DNA of 44,935 nucleotides, from contig DHMD01000015.1 of NCBI GenBank assembly GCA_002405615.1, positions 1 through 44,935 of the forward strand, read 5' to 3'. Shown here in pieces: positions 22,046 to 29,107 of the stretch (the first letter of the stretch is position 1; each line of letters starts with the position of its first letter). Both the position numbers and the translations under genes were made by a program. This stretch comes from Christensenella sp. UBA4651 (lineage in GTDB: Bacteria > Bacillota > Clostridia > Christensenellales > UBA1242). The notes beneath the pieces were generated by a model. It saw nothing but the letters and a program-made list of their open reading frames with translations, was not told the DNA's origin and did not search any database.

Positions 22046-23521
22046 ATGAAAAATAAATTTGCAAAAATTATGTGTCTTGCACTGATTGCGATTGTTATGC
22101 CTTGTTGCATACTGTTCGCAGGTTGTTCAACGGGTACGGTTGCGGTCAAGGACATAACGTATACCAGAACAGAGGGCTTGTCAGACATATATACTATAAC
22201 GTATACGGACGGGAAGACATCTGAATTTAGGGTAAAAAACGGAGCGGATGGAGCGAAAGGTGAGGACGGAAAGGATGCTCAAAATGTATCAATTACCGAG
22301 ATTTTTGAAAAATACAAGGAAACTCACGCTGACGCCACTTACGAGGAATTTCTCAAAGAATATTTGAGTTTTGAGAATAACGAAAAAGCAAAGGCGATTA
22401 ACGAATGTTTACTGTCTAGTTTTATTCTTTACTCGGAGTTTAAGGTTAGCGAAGTAATGCAGACGGGATTTTATACCACCCAAACTGTAAGTAGTGTATC
22501 TAGGAGTGGTGGCTCGGGCGTTTTGTACAAAATTGATGATGATTACGCGTATATAATTACAAATTACCATGTGGTTTACAGTTCAAAAGCGAATGCTGAT
22601 AATAATGGTAATTTGGCGTATCGTGTAGTTGGTTATCTGTATGGCTCGGAGGGTGCTAACGATGTTATTACTGATGAGACTGGCAATAAAGTGCTAAAAG
22701 ATGGTTATCCGCAATACGATTACGGTAAGTATGGAATTGAGTTTGAGTATGTCGGCGGAAGTGTGGAAAAAGATTTGGCTGTTTTGAGAACGAGTGCTGC
22801 AAATCTAAAAGCAATTAATAGTCAAGTGAAGCCGATTGCTTTTGCTGACGAGTATACTGCGGGCGAAACCGCTATTGCGATAGGCAATATTGAGGGTATG
22901 GGAATTAGTATTACCGAGGGTGTGGTTAGTGTTGATAGCGAATACATTACTTTGAGCATTGACCAAGAAAGGCGTTACCGTTCGATGAGAATTGATACGG
23001 CGATTTATCACGGTAGCTCTGGTGGTGGCTTGTTTAATGAAAAGGGACAACTCATCGGAATTACAAATTCAGGTGATGAGGAAGATGAAAACATCAACTA
23101 TGCAATTCCATTGAGTATTGTAAAAAATACTGTTGAAAATATTATGTATTATTATTCTGATACAGATGAGGCGACTGTTGGAGCGTACAAAGTTCTGCTC
23201 GGTGTAACTGTTCAGTCCGATGAGTCAAAGTATGTATATGACAAATCGACTGGCAAGGGTAAGGTCGTAGAAAGTATTGGTGTAACTAAAATTAATGAGG
23301 ACTCAATTGCATCAAAAATGAGCTTGGCTGAGGGTGATATTTTGGTTGCGTTTTATATCAATGGAATAGAATATGCTTTGGATAGAAATTATGAGTTGGG
23401 TGATTTACTACTGGCTGTGCGTGAGGGAGATGAAATTTACTTTAAGGTAGGGCGTGGAACTAATGCAGTAAATTCTGCAACCTACACTGTTGCCAAAGCT
23501 GACCTTTTGGAATTGGAATAA
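22046..23521 (+). CDS. Trypsin-like serine protease lipoprotein (S1C/HtrA-like) with PDZ
   Basis: A 491-residue surface protease. The signal peptide ends ILFAGC (Cys27). Residues 31-64 form a small beta domain (YTITYTDGKTSEFRVKNG), leading into a short collagen-like run GADGAKGEDGKDAQ (66-79) and a helical segment (82-130). The protease domain has His175 (ITNYHVVY), Asp243 (EKDLAVLR) and Ser325 in YHGSSGGGLF, a GxSGG nucleophile motif; the complete triad predicts activity. A PDZ-like domain follows (about 385-485; IASKMSLAEGDILVAFYING). It likely degrades or trims exported proteins. It is monocistronic. Confidence 0.9.
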   Translation: MKNKFAKIMCLALIAIVMPCCILFAGCSTGTVAVKDITYTRTEGLSDIYTITYTDGKTSEFRVKNGADGAKGEDGKDAQNVSITEIFEKYKETHADATYEEFLKEYLSFENNEKAKAINECLLSSFILYSEFKVSEVMQTGFYTTQTVSSVSRSGGSGVLYKIDDDYAYIITNYHVVYSSKANADNNGNLAYRVVGYLYGSEGANDVITDETGNKVLKDGYPQYDYGKYGIEFEYVGGSVEKDLAVLRTSAANLKAINSQVKPIAFADEYTAGETAIAIGNIEGMGISITEGVVSVDSEYITLSIDQERRYRSMRIDTAIYHGSSGGGLFNEKGQLIGITNSGDEEDENINYAIPLSIVKNTVENIMYYYSDTDEATVGAYKVLLGVTVQSDESKYVYDKSTGKGKVVESIGVTKINEDSIASKMSLAEGDILVAFYINGIEYALDRNYELGDLLLAVREGDEIYFKVGRGTNAVNSATYTVAKADLLELE

Positions 23522-23548
23522 AAGAGATAAAATCGATAAATATTGAAT

Positions 23549-23608
23549 TAAAGAGTTCTATGGCTTGATTAAGATTTGAATTTGAGTTATAGGACTTCTT
23601 TATTTTTT
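23549..23608 (+). terminator. Imperfect terminator after the protease gene
   Basis: A stem of about 12 pairs with a bulge joins the AAAGAGTTCTAT region (from 23550) and ATAGGACTTCTTT (23589-23601), followed by T-rich sequence. The loop is long, about 27 nt. Confidence 0.5.
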
Positions 23609-23640
23609 AATGCGGGAGTGAGAAATGTGAGGGAATTTAC

Positions 23641-23670
23641 TTGACGGATTGTTTGGTGTTTTGATAAAAT
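23641..23670 (+). promoter_or_regulatory. Promoter candidate for the gene at 23778
   Basis: TTGACG (23641-23646), 18-bp spacer, TAAAAT (23665-23670). The leader would be about 100 nt. Confidence 0.5.
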
Positions 23671-23777
23671 AAGGGCGGCTACAAAAAATGGAATATTTTT
23701 GAGCGGTATAAGTGCGATTTTGCATAATTATGCAAGATACTCGATTCGCTTTTTTGACAGCAAGGGAGGTAACAATT

Positions 23778-24263
23778 ATGAAAGTTTGTCATACGCAGGC
23801 TATGAAAATGATAAAAGAGTATGAGGAGCAAAAACGAATTTTGTTGATGCGTGAGGATAATTATTCGCAGGTTTCGTACAAAGAGGGCGAAAAGAAAATT
23901 GCCAGTGATTATAACTACAACGCTGTGAGGGAGGCGGTCAAAAAACTCGATAGCGAGGTGCGTAAAATTCGTGCGGCGTTGGCTGAGGCAAATTGCAGGG
24001 TAGTGGTTGATGATTTTGAGATTACCATTGGCGAGGCTCTGGTAATGCTGGCTCAAATGCAGAGTGAAAGGCAGCATTTGGAGGGAATGGCTAACAGTGT
24101 GCAGTTGTCTAGGCGATTGACACAAAATGGTGTGATTGAGTACACTGAATGTCTATTCGATGTGGCAAAAGTCAAGCAAGATGTGAGTGAGTTAAGGCAA
24201 AAAATTAGCAATTTGCAGGTCGCTATTGATAGAGCGAATTTGACTAATTACATTGAATTATAA
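23778..24263 (+). CDS. Helical protein resembling the DIP1984 family
   Basis: A 161-residue, almost entirely helical, charged protein. The layout, with a helix ending in LDSEVRKIRAALAEANCR, a V-x-V-x-x-F-x-I-T-I-G-E-A-L element, and an end LRQKISNLQVAIDRANLT, recalls the DIP1984-type proteins, which end in a similar LD-x-x-IQ-x-x-N-W pattern. The function of that family is not known. The ATG at 23778 is preferred over an upstream in-frame ATG at 23712 because AAGGGAGGT is just upstream. It stands alone with no operon partner. Confidence 0.6.
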   Translation: MKVCHTQAMKMIKEYEEQKRILLMREDNYSQVSYKEGEKKIASDYNYNAVREAVKKLDSEVRKIRAALAEANCRVVVDDFEITIGEALVMLAQMQSERQHLEGMANSVQLSRRLTQNGVIEYTECLFDVAKVKQDVSELRQKISNLQVAIDRANLTNYIEL

Positions 24264-24472
24264 TTTGATTTTCTGCGATATGCGTCTTTTATTTCTCTTG
24301 AAATTCGCAAGAGTTGAGAGAGGAATTTGAGATTTTTTGATTGTCAAAGAGGACAGAGTGGTTAGTAGCTTTTGCGTTAAAGTTTTGGCAGTTGTGAGAG
24401 TAATGACTTAAAGTGTATTGTTTATTGTTTAAGCACAGAGGTTTATTTTTTGCATATCGGAAAACTTTTTTT

Positions 24473-24518
24473 GAGGCGAGGGAAGTTCAGTTTCAACTCG
24501 TCTCATTTTTTTGTTTTT
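24473..24518 (+). terminator. Intrinsic terminator upstream of the HdeD gene
   Basis: GAGGCGAG (24473-24480) pairs with CTCGTCTC (24497-24504) with one G-U; the 16-nt interior can pair further; a T run follows. Confidence 0.7.
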
Positions 24519-24578
24519 TATAAAAATTGACAAAAATTCTGCAAAAATCTCGATTTTTTTGCGTAAATTGGGGGTATT

Positions 24579-24605
24579 ATGCATATACTATGCAAGTACT
24601 ATGCA
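24579..24605. repeat. Three ATGCA words at 11-bp spacing
   Basis: ATGCA occurs at 24579, 24590 and 24601, the last two as ACTATGCA, exactly 11 bp apart, about 100 bp upstream of the HdeD promoter. The helical-turn spacing suggests a protein-binding site. Confidence 0.45.
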
Positions 24606-24702
24606 ATGTTTTTACGCAGTCTTTTTGGTTAAGAGTGCGAACTTTGATGGTTTTTGACTAAATCAAGTTTTTTGTACAAAATGTCAAATTTGGGCAAAAG
24701 TG

Positions 24703-24731
24703 TTGAAATTTTTTGTAATCTAATCTAAAAT
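24703..24731 (+). promoter_or_regulatory. Promoter of the HdeD-family gene
   Basis: TTGAAA (24703-24708), 17-bp spacer, TAAAAT (24726-24731), 30 bp before the chosen start. Confidence 0.6.
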
Positions 24732-24760
24732 AATACATATTGAATAAGGAGATGAAAGAA

Positions 24761-25378
24761 ATGAGTATTTGGGGTAAAATACTGTGGGGCGTTACCGCAA
24801 CGCTATTAATTGCCACTGGTATTGTTTGCTTTTGTAGTCCTGCTGGAACTTTGGCTGGATTGTCTACATTCCTTGGTATTAGTTTGATACTTTCTGGTAT
24901 TGGTTCAATCGGTACTTATGTTACGACACGCAAGGTTGTAATGGGTGCTGGCTGGGTGCTTCTCGGCGGAATCGCTACAATTATTTTGGGTATCCTAGTA
25001 TTGTCAAACAATGCTATGGTTAGTAATGCTTTACCAATTTTATTTGGTATGTGGATTGTGTTTATGGGACTCGCTCGAATTATTTCTGCCTTTGATGTAA
25101 AGCGTTTGAATTTTGCTGGCTGGTGGGTAGACAGTATTTGGGGCGTTGTGCTAATTTTGCTCGGCGTATTGTCATTCTATCAACCAATTGTAAACGCAAT
25201 TATCATTACAATTTTTACTGGATTATTCTTTGTAATCAATGGTATTGCGATGTTTGCGGAATTATATGTCGCTTGCAAAGTGGAGAAGAAAGCTGCCGAC
25301 TTTATAGACAAGTGCAACCGTATTATTGTTGAGCCTGATAGTGTAAGGCGTGAAGATTTGCCTAATGACGAGCAATAA
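24761..25378 (+). CDS. HdeD-family (DUF308) membrane protein
   Basis: A 205-residue protein with six membrane segments arranged as repeated hairpins, with the family pattern of GI/GIxxxxxP turns (GIVCFCSPAGTLAGLSTFLG; LLGVLSFYQPIVNAIIITIF). HdeD in E. coli is linked to acid stress; in Firmicutes the role of DUF308 proteins is not established. The C-terminus (about 25 residues, charged) is cytoplasmic. The ATG at 24761 is chosen over TTG 24740 and ATG 24752 because AAGGAG (24746-24751) is nine bases upstream of it and only touches the others. Confidence 0.85.
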   Translation: MSIWGKILWGVTATLLIATGIVCFCSPAGTLAGLSTFLGISLILSGIGSIGTYVTTRKVVMGAGWVLLGGIATIILGILVLSNNAMVSNALPILFGMWIVFMGLARIISAFDVKRLNFAGWWVDSIWGVVLILLGVLSFYQPIVNAIIITIFTGLFFVINGIAMFAELYVACKVEKKAADFIDKCNRIIVEPDSVRREDLPNDEQ

Positions 25379-25407
25379 AAATTAGACTAAACAGTGTGAA
25401 TAAAAAT

Positions 25408-25441
25408 AAAAAGAATTGTGTATTTATGCAATTCTTTTTTG
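25408..25441 (+). terminator. Intrinsic terminator after the HdeD gene
   Basis: AAAAAGAATTG (25408-25418) pairs perfectly with CAATTCTTTTT (25429-25439), ending in a T run. Confidence 0.85.
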
Positions 25442-25552
25442 TACAAAATGTGGTAAATTGGTGGGGGTTGCTGCACGTTGGAACGATGATTTTTATCGGT
25501 GGAGGAATTGGTAAATTTTTTTATGATTTCTAAAAAATTTTTGACAAAAACA

Positions 25553-25582
25553 TTTACAAAATTGTAGCGATTGTAGTACAAT
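25553..25582 (+). promoter_or_regulatory. Promoter of the zinc-ribbon membrane protein
   Basis: TTTACA (25553-25558), 18-bp spacer, TACAAT (25577-25582). A TTGACA at 25541 has no matching -10. Confidence 0.5.
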
Positions 25583-25623
25583 ATTATGAGAGTGCTAGAT
25601 TTGTATTTTTTAGGGGAGTTTTT

Positions 25624-26124
25624 ATGAAAAGCAAAGTTGATTATGATGTGAATAAAATGTTTTGGGTGGCTATGGTGTTGAGTGTGCTGTTTGTTGTCGG
25701 TATCCCGCTCACAATTGTTGCCGCTACCAAAGGTATGACTTTGCCAATGGTGCTGGGTATAATTTTTATTGTAGTGGGCTTCTACGGTATGCCTATGGCT
25801 TGGGTAAGTTACGGCGGTGTCAAATCACTGAAAAGAGTGGTGGACGCTGTAATGGAGGAACATTTGACAACAAACAAAGAGGTTGCTCAACAGTTGCAGG
25901 TTGCCGAGGAGGAGGCAAAGCAAAGCATCACAAAGGCGATAAACAAAAAGTATATCACAGGCTATATCTATGACGGTGCTGTCTTGACGCCAAATGAAAA
26001 GAAAGCACCGAAAAAGAAAGTTGTGGTGGCGAGCAATATTTGTGCCCGTTGTGGTGCGCCTATGGATTTGAGTGAGCATAATATGAAGTGTCCATATTGT
26101 GGCACAAAGTACGAAACGCAATAG
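25624..26124 (+). CDS. Two-segment membrane protein with C-terminal zinc ribbon
   Basis: A 166-residue protein. Two membrane segments (about 13-34 and 40-62) are followed by a helical, Glu/Ala/Gln-rich region (about 70-108, likely a coiled coil), a basic linker (KKAPKKKVV) and a zinc ribbon with CARC (140-143) and CPYC (157-160), two CxxC pairs about 13 residues apart. The ribbon would face the cytoplasm. No family is named; it fits the zinc-ribbon domain proteins common in Clostridia. It has its own promoter and terminator. Confidence 0.75.
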   Translation: MKSKVDYDVNKMFWVAMVLSVLFVVGIPLTIVAATKGMTLPMVLGIIFIVVGFYGMPMAWVSYGGVKSLKRVVDAVMEEHLTTNKEVAQQLQVAEEEAKQSITKAINKKYITGYIYDGAVLTPNEKKAPKKKVVVASNICARCGAPMDLSEHNMKCPYCGTKYETQ

Positions 26125-26160
26125 TTTTGAATTTGGTAAAACTGAATTGATATAGAGAAA

Positions 26161-26193
26161 AGGAACACGCCGTTTGAGTGTGTTTCTTTTTTG
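26161..26193 (+). terminator. Intrinsic terminator after the zinc-ribbon gene
   Basis: AGGAACACGC (26161-26170) pairs with GTGTGTTTCT (26178-26187) with two G-U pairs; T run to 26193. Confidence 0.8.
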
Positions 26194-26289
26194 TGGAGAA
26201 TGGTTGAGTAAGAAGTAAATTATTTGCTATGTTCTATGTTGTTTATTGAAGAATGGGGTATTTGTGTGATAGAGGGTGAGGGGGACATG

Positions 26290-26325
26290 ACAAAGAAAAA
26301 GCCTATGAGTGAGTACTCATAGGCT
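26290..26325 (-). terminator. Intrinsic terminator of tRNA-Asn
   Basis: AGCCTATGAGT (26300-26310) and ACTCATAGGCT (26315-26325) form a perfect 11-bp stem; on the minus strand a TTTTTC tract follows it. Confidence 0.85.
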
Positions 26326-26339
26326 AAATCTTTGTTAAC

Positions 26340-26415
26340 TGGCTCCCCAAGCAGGACTTGAACCTGCGACCTGCCGGTTAACAGCCGGACGCTCTACCGA
26401 CTGAGCTATTGGGGA
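26340..26415 (-). tRNA. tRNA-Asn (anticodon GTT)
   Basis: On the minus strand: acceptor stem TCCCCAA/TTGGGGA, D arm TAGCTCAGTCGGTAGAGC, anticodon loop CTGTTAAC (anticodon GTT), T arm with GGTTCAAGTCC, discriminator G and encoded CCA. Confidence 0.97.
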
Positions 26416-26525
26416 ATAATGTTTTTGCCTTGGGGTGCTCACTGATGCGAGCGTGTGAAGGGATTGGTCAATAAAAGAGGAAGGTACTCTCAAATTTTAT
26501 TGATACCCAAGACAAGAACAAGCAT

Positions 26526-26554
26526 ATTCTAGCAAATGTTTTGTGATATGTCAA
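26526..26554 (-). promoter_or_regulatory. Promoter of tRNA-Asn
   Basis: On the minus strand TTGACA (26554-26549), 17-bp spacer, TAGAAT (26531-26526). The leader to the tRNA is about 100 nt and contains an inverted repeat (CAATAAAA/TTTTATTG, within 26469-26503). Confidence 0.65.
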
Positions 26555-26635
26555 TAATTTTAACCAAAAATTTCAAAAAAATTACGAAAATTTTGAAAAA
26601 GTTACGGTTGCAGGTGTTTTGTGCAAAATAGGGTA

Positions 26636-26664
26636 TTGCCAAGATACGACTTCTGTGTTATAAT
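26636..26664 (+). promoter_or_regulatory. Promoter of the unknown gene pair
   Basis: TTGCCA (26636-26641), 17-bp spacer, TATAAT (26659-26664). Because this lies inside the upstream extension of the first reading frame, it argues for the later start at 26699. Confidence 0.65.
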
Positions 26665-26698
26665 GACGCATATATGGAATAGGTGGATAAAGTATAGA

Positions 26699-27490
26699 AT
26701 GAATGTAAAAAATATTTATGAATCTTTTGGTGAAATAGTGGCTGGATATGAGAAACAAGGTTTGGTTCCTGCTTTGTATGTTGAGCGAGTGAGCTGTAGC
26801 CAGTTATTATTAATAAAAAAGGTTCATTCTGCTGGGGGTATAGAACCTAGGAATTTGTTTTTTGTGTCATGCGAGACGATAATAACTGATAGTGGCACTA
26901 AGCTTGACTCATATGTTTTGTTTGCTCCGACTGAGATGCAGGCTATTGATGCTTTCAGGCGCAGGGTGGCCTTTGATAGGTTTTTGGCTCGTATCACAGC
27001 AAGTGGCAGTGTTCCTAAACTTTATGGGATAGACGCAAAAGGGTTCGTAAGAGATAGCCAATATGTACCGATGTTTAATGTATTGTGCGATAGGCAGGAA
27101 GATTTGGATGAAATTATTGAATATGCAAATAGCAAAATTTCGTGTTATGCTCGTGGCTTTGTAATGGGGCGTTTTGTAGCGAACGGTGAGGCGAATATCT
27201 CGTATATACTGAGAGAAAATTTGGCAAGTCTTAAAGATATTAAACATGTGCGTGCTAGAATGTTGAATGCGGTTTGTAATCGTGTTGCTAAAAATTTTGA
27301 TGTGATACGATTGGACGATCGCGGGGGCGAGAATGAGGAGAATATTTGCGAATACCTTTATGAGACCAGCAGGGGGAGTTTTTTGGAGAATGGTGGTGCG
27401 GTAGTGGTAAAAAATTATGCGCATAATGATAAAAATTGTGAATTTGCAGAGGAGAAGGTGAAAGTTTATGAGCAACAAGCACGATATTAA
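26699..27490 (+). CDS. Unknown cytoplasmic protein A of a coupled pair
   Basis: I do not recognise this 263-residue protein. It has no signal peptide or membrane segment. It mixes beta-rich stretches (QLLLIKKVHSAGG; NLFFVSCETIITDSG) with helices (TEMQAIDAFRRRVAFDRFLA) and has an acidic C-terminal region. The frame is open back to 26621, but that part precedes the promoter's -10, so the ATG at 26699 is chosen; AGGTGG (26681-26686) is a loosely spaced ribosome site. Its last 23 bases overlap the next gene, so the two products are probably made together. Codon use resembles neighbouring genes. Confidence 0.7.
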   Translation: MNVKNIYESFGEIVAGYEKQGLVPALYVERVSCSQLLLIKKVHSAGGIEPRNLFFVSCETIITDSGTKLDSYVLFAPTEMQAIDAFRRRVAFDRFLARITASGSVPKLYGIDAKGFVRDSQYVPMFNVLCDRQEDLDEIIEYANSKISCYARGFVMGRFVANGEANISYILRENLASLKDIKHVRARMLNAVCNRVAKNFDVIRLDDRGGENEENICEYLYETSRGSFLENGGAVVVKNYAHNDKNCEFAEEKVKVYEQQARY

Positions 27491-28883
27491 TCCTTATGAT
27501 AGATTATTTCTAAAAACTTTGGATTACGGAGATATGCTGCCTATGGCGGTAATCAAAAACTATGATAACGAGGTACAAGAGGCTTTTGAAAGGCGTATTA
27601 TTACTTTGCTAGGTAGGGTGACAAATGAAGATATTAACTTTGGAAGTGTTCGTTTTGATGAAGATGAGTATTATATCGCTGCGTGCAAAGATTCGTTTAC
27701 TAGGTCTAATTTGATTAGTCACAGTCGGCTTTTGGGGCAGATGGTAGATGATGATAACGAGCCGTTAGTTTGCAAGGTGTTTGATGTAGAAAACGATTTG
27801 ATGGAGGTGGGAGTTTCGCCTGTTATGCGGTTTGAAATAAAGGCTAACGCTGACAGTTCGATGAGAAGGAGTTTGGTATATAAAATGTGTAGCAGCGTTG
27901 TAAAAATGCCAGATTTTGAACTGTATCTTGTATCAATAGGGGATGAAAAGACTATTTTTGTTCGCCAGACTGGAATGGGCGAGATTTTGAGTTTCTATGA
28001 TAAGGCAAAAGTTTTGGCGCTCGATATTTTGAGTGATTATCGTGGTATTATTACGAATGTTTATAAGCTAGAAATTGATGGCAAGTGCTGCAAAAATCCA
28101 GAGGACAAAAAGAATTTTGCGGCGGCGCAGAAGAGTAGTGAATGCGTGTCGAGGACTTTTGAAAAGGAGATTTTTAGGAGTCGTGCAGAAAGGTGTATTA
28201 CCGCTGCTGATTTGTGTGAAATCAGGGATATCGATTTTGGTAAAGATAGGGTTGTAGTCAGTGTGTTAAAAAATTCTTGGGTTTCATTCAAAAATTTGCG
28301 TAGAATATGCGAGGAAAACAAGAGTATTTCTGCACTTGGTTGCGAATTGTCTAGTCTAATAGGGCAGAATGGTGATAAGTTTATCTTGTTCGTTGTGAAT
28401 AAGGGTAATGCTGCAAAATTTGTTATAAAATCTGCTGAGGTCGAGTCTAAATTGTTGAATAGCAGTTCCAAAAGTTTCACTATCAAGATGATGAACATAG
28501 ATAGTAAAGGTAAAGTCACGCCTGCGGATGTGAGGCTGGTGGCTAGGTTAAAGACAAAAAATCAAACCAAATTAAAGGAGCTTGAGGAGCTATTTAGTAC
28601 TGATGAACAGTTTGAAAAACTTAATCCAGAAATCGTGAAATATGGTAGTGTGAGTTATGGGGTGTATGTGAGGAATTTTGCTCGTTCGCAAAATAAGCAT
28701 ATGATGGGCGAGTTGCCTATGCAGCCTGTGCATAATGCTATAATGGCTAGTGGTATTGAGTATGAGTTGACTGATGCGTACGGAGTTGTTCTTCCTGGTG
28801 CAAAAAACAAATCGCAACCAGTTCGCAGGAGTACCCAAAATGGAAATACAGTAGTAGAGCCTAGTGTGGAAATGGAGAAATAA
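27468..28883 (+). CDS. Unknown cytoplasmic protein B of a coupled pair
   Basis: A 471-residue protein of no recognised family, without a signal peptide or membrane segment. It looks like several alternating alpha/beta units; two stretches share a beta-loop-beta style: FELYLVSIGDEKTIFVRQTG (around 150) and GDKFILFVVNKGNAAKFVIK (around 305). The C-terminal 25 residues are basic then polar and likely disordered. The ATG at 27468 lies inside gene A, with GGAGAAGGTG upstream. A terminator at 28900 closes the two-gene transcript, so it is separate from the giant lipoprotein gene downstream. Confidence 0.75.
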   Translation: MSNKHDINPYDRLFLKTLDYGDMLPMAVIKNYDNEVQEAFERRIITLLGRVTNEDINFGSVRFDEDEYYIAACKDSFTRSNLISHSRLLGQMVDDDNEPLVCKVFDVENDLMEVGVSPVMRFEIKANADSSMRRSLVYKMCSSVVKMPDFELYLVSIGDEKTIFVRQTGMGEILSFYDKAKVLALDILSDYRGIITNVYKLEIDGKCCKNPEDKKNFAAAQKSSECVSRTFEKEIFRSRAERCITAADLCEIRDIDFGKDRVVVSVLKNSWVSFKNLRRICEENKSISALGCELSSLIGQNGDKFILFVVNKGNAAKFVIKSAEVESKLLNSSSKSFTIKMMNIDSKGKVTPADVRLVARLKTKNQTKLKELEELFSTDEQFEKLNPEIVKYGSVSYGVYVRNFARSQNKHMMGELPMQPVHNAIMASGIEYELTDAYGVVLPGAKNKSQPVRRSTQNGNTVVEPSVEMEK

Positions 28884-28899
28884 TTTTGCAAGATTTAAG

Positions 28900-28936
28900 G
28901 GTAAGATATATGAATATATCTTGCCTTTTCTTTTTC
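28900..28936 (+). terminator. Intrinsic terminator after the unknown pair
   Basis: A 12-bp stem (28900-28911 with 28914-28925, one G-U) with a 2-nt centre, followed by TTTTCTTTTT. Confidence 0.85.
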
Positions 28937-28968
28937 TCCAAAAAATTGGGCAAAGAGCCTCAATTTAT

Positions 28969-28997
28969 TTGCTTTATTTGCTAAAATATATTAAAAT
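28969..28997 (+). promoter_or_regulatory. Possible promoter of the giant lipoprotein gene
   Basis: TTGCTT (28969-28974), 17-bp spacer, TAAAAT (28992-28997). A consensus TTGACA at 29049-29054 is closer to the gene but has no good -10 at normal spacing (CAAAAT is at 20 bp). Either could be used. Confidence 0.3.
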
Positions 28998-29107
28998 TAA
29001 ACATAGTATTTTGTCTAGTCTGTTTTTGTAGCAAAAAATTCGGATTTTTTGACATAAAAATACTCATAAACACGCAAAATAAAAAGGAAAAATAGGGGTT
29101 AGAGTGA

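Larger units (their letters stand above)
24264..24702. other. Long gene-free stretch
   Basis: No gene is seen. It holds a small hairpin (CTCTTG/CAAGAG, 24295-24313) without a T run, a terminator at 24473-24518, and three spaced ATGCA words at 24579-24605. The distance from the preceding stop to that terminator (about 210 nt) leaves room for a small RNA, but no good promoter for one was found. Confidence 0.4.

Noticed and set aside
25541..25546. Consensus TTGACA as the -35 of the zinc-ribbon gene
   Set aside because: No -10-like hexamer at 15-19 bp; the TTTACA/TACAAT pair just downstream fits better.
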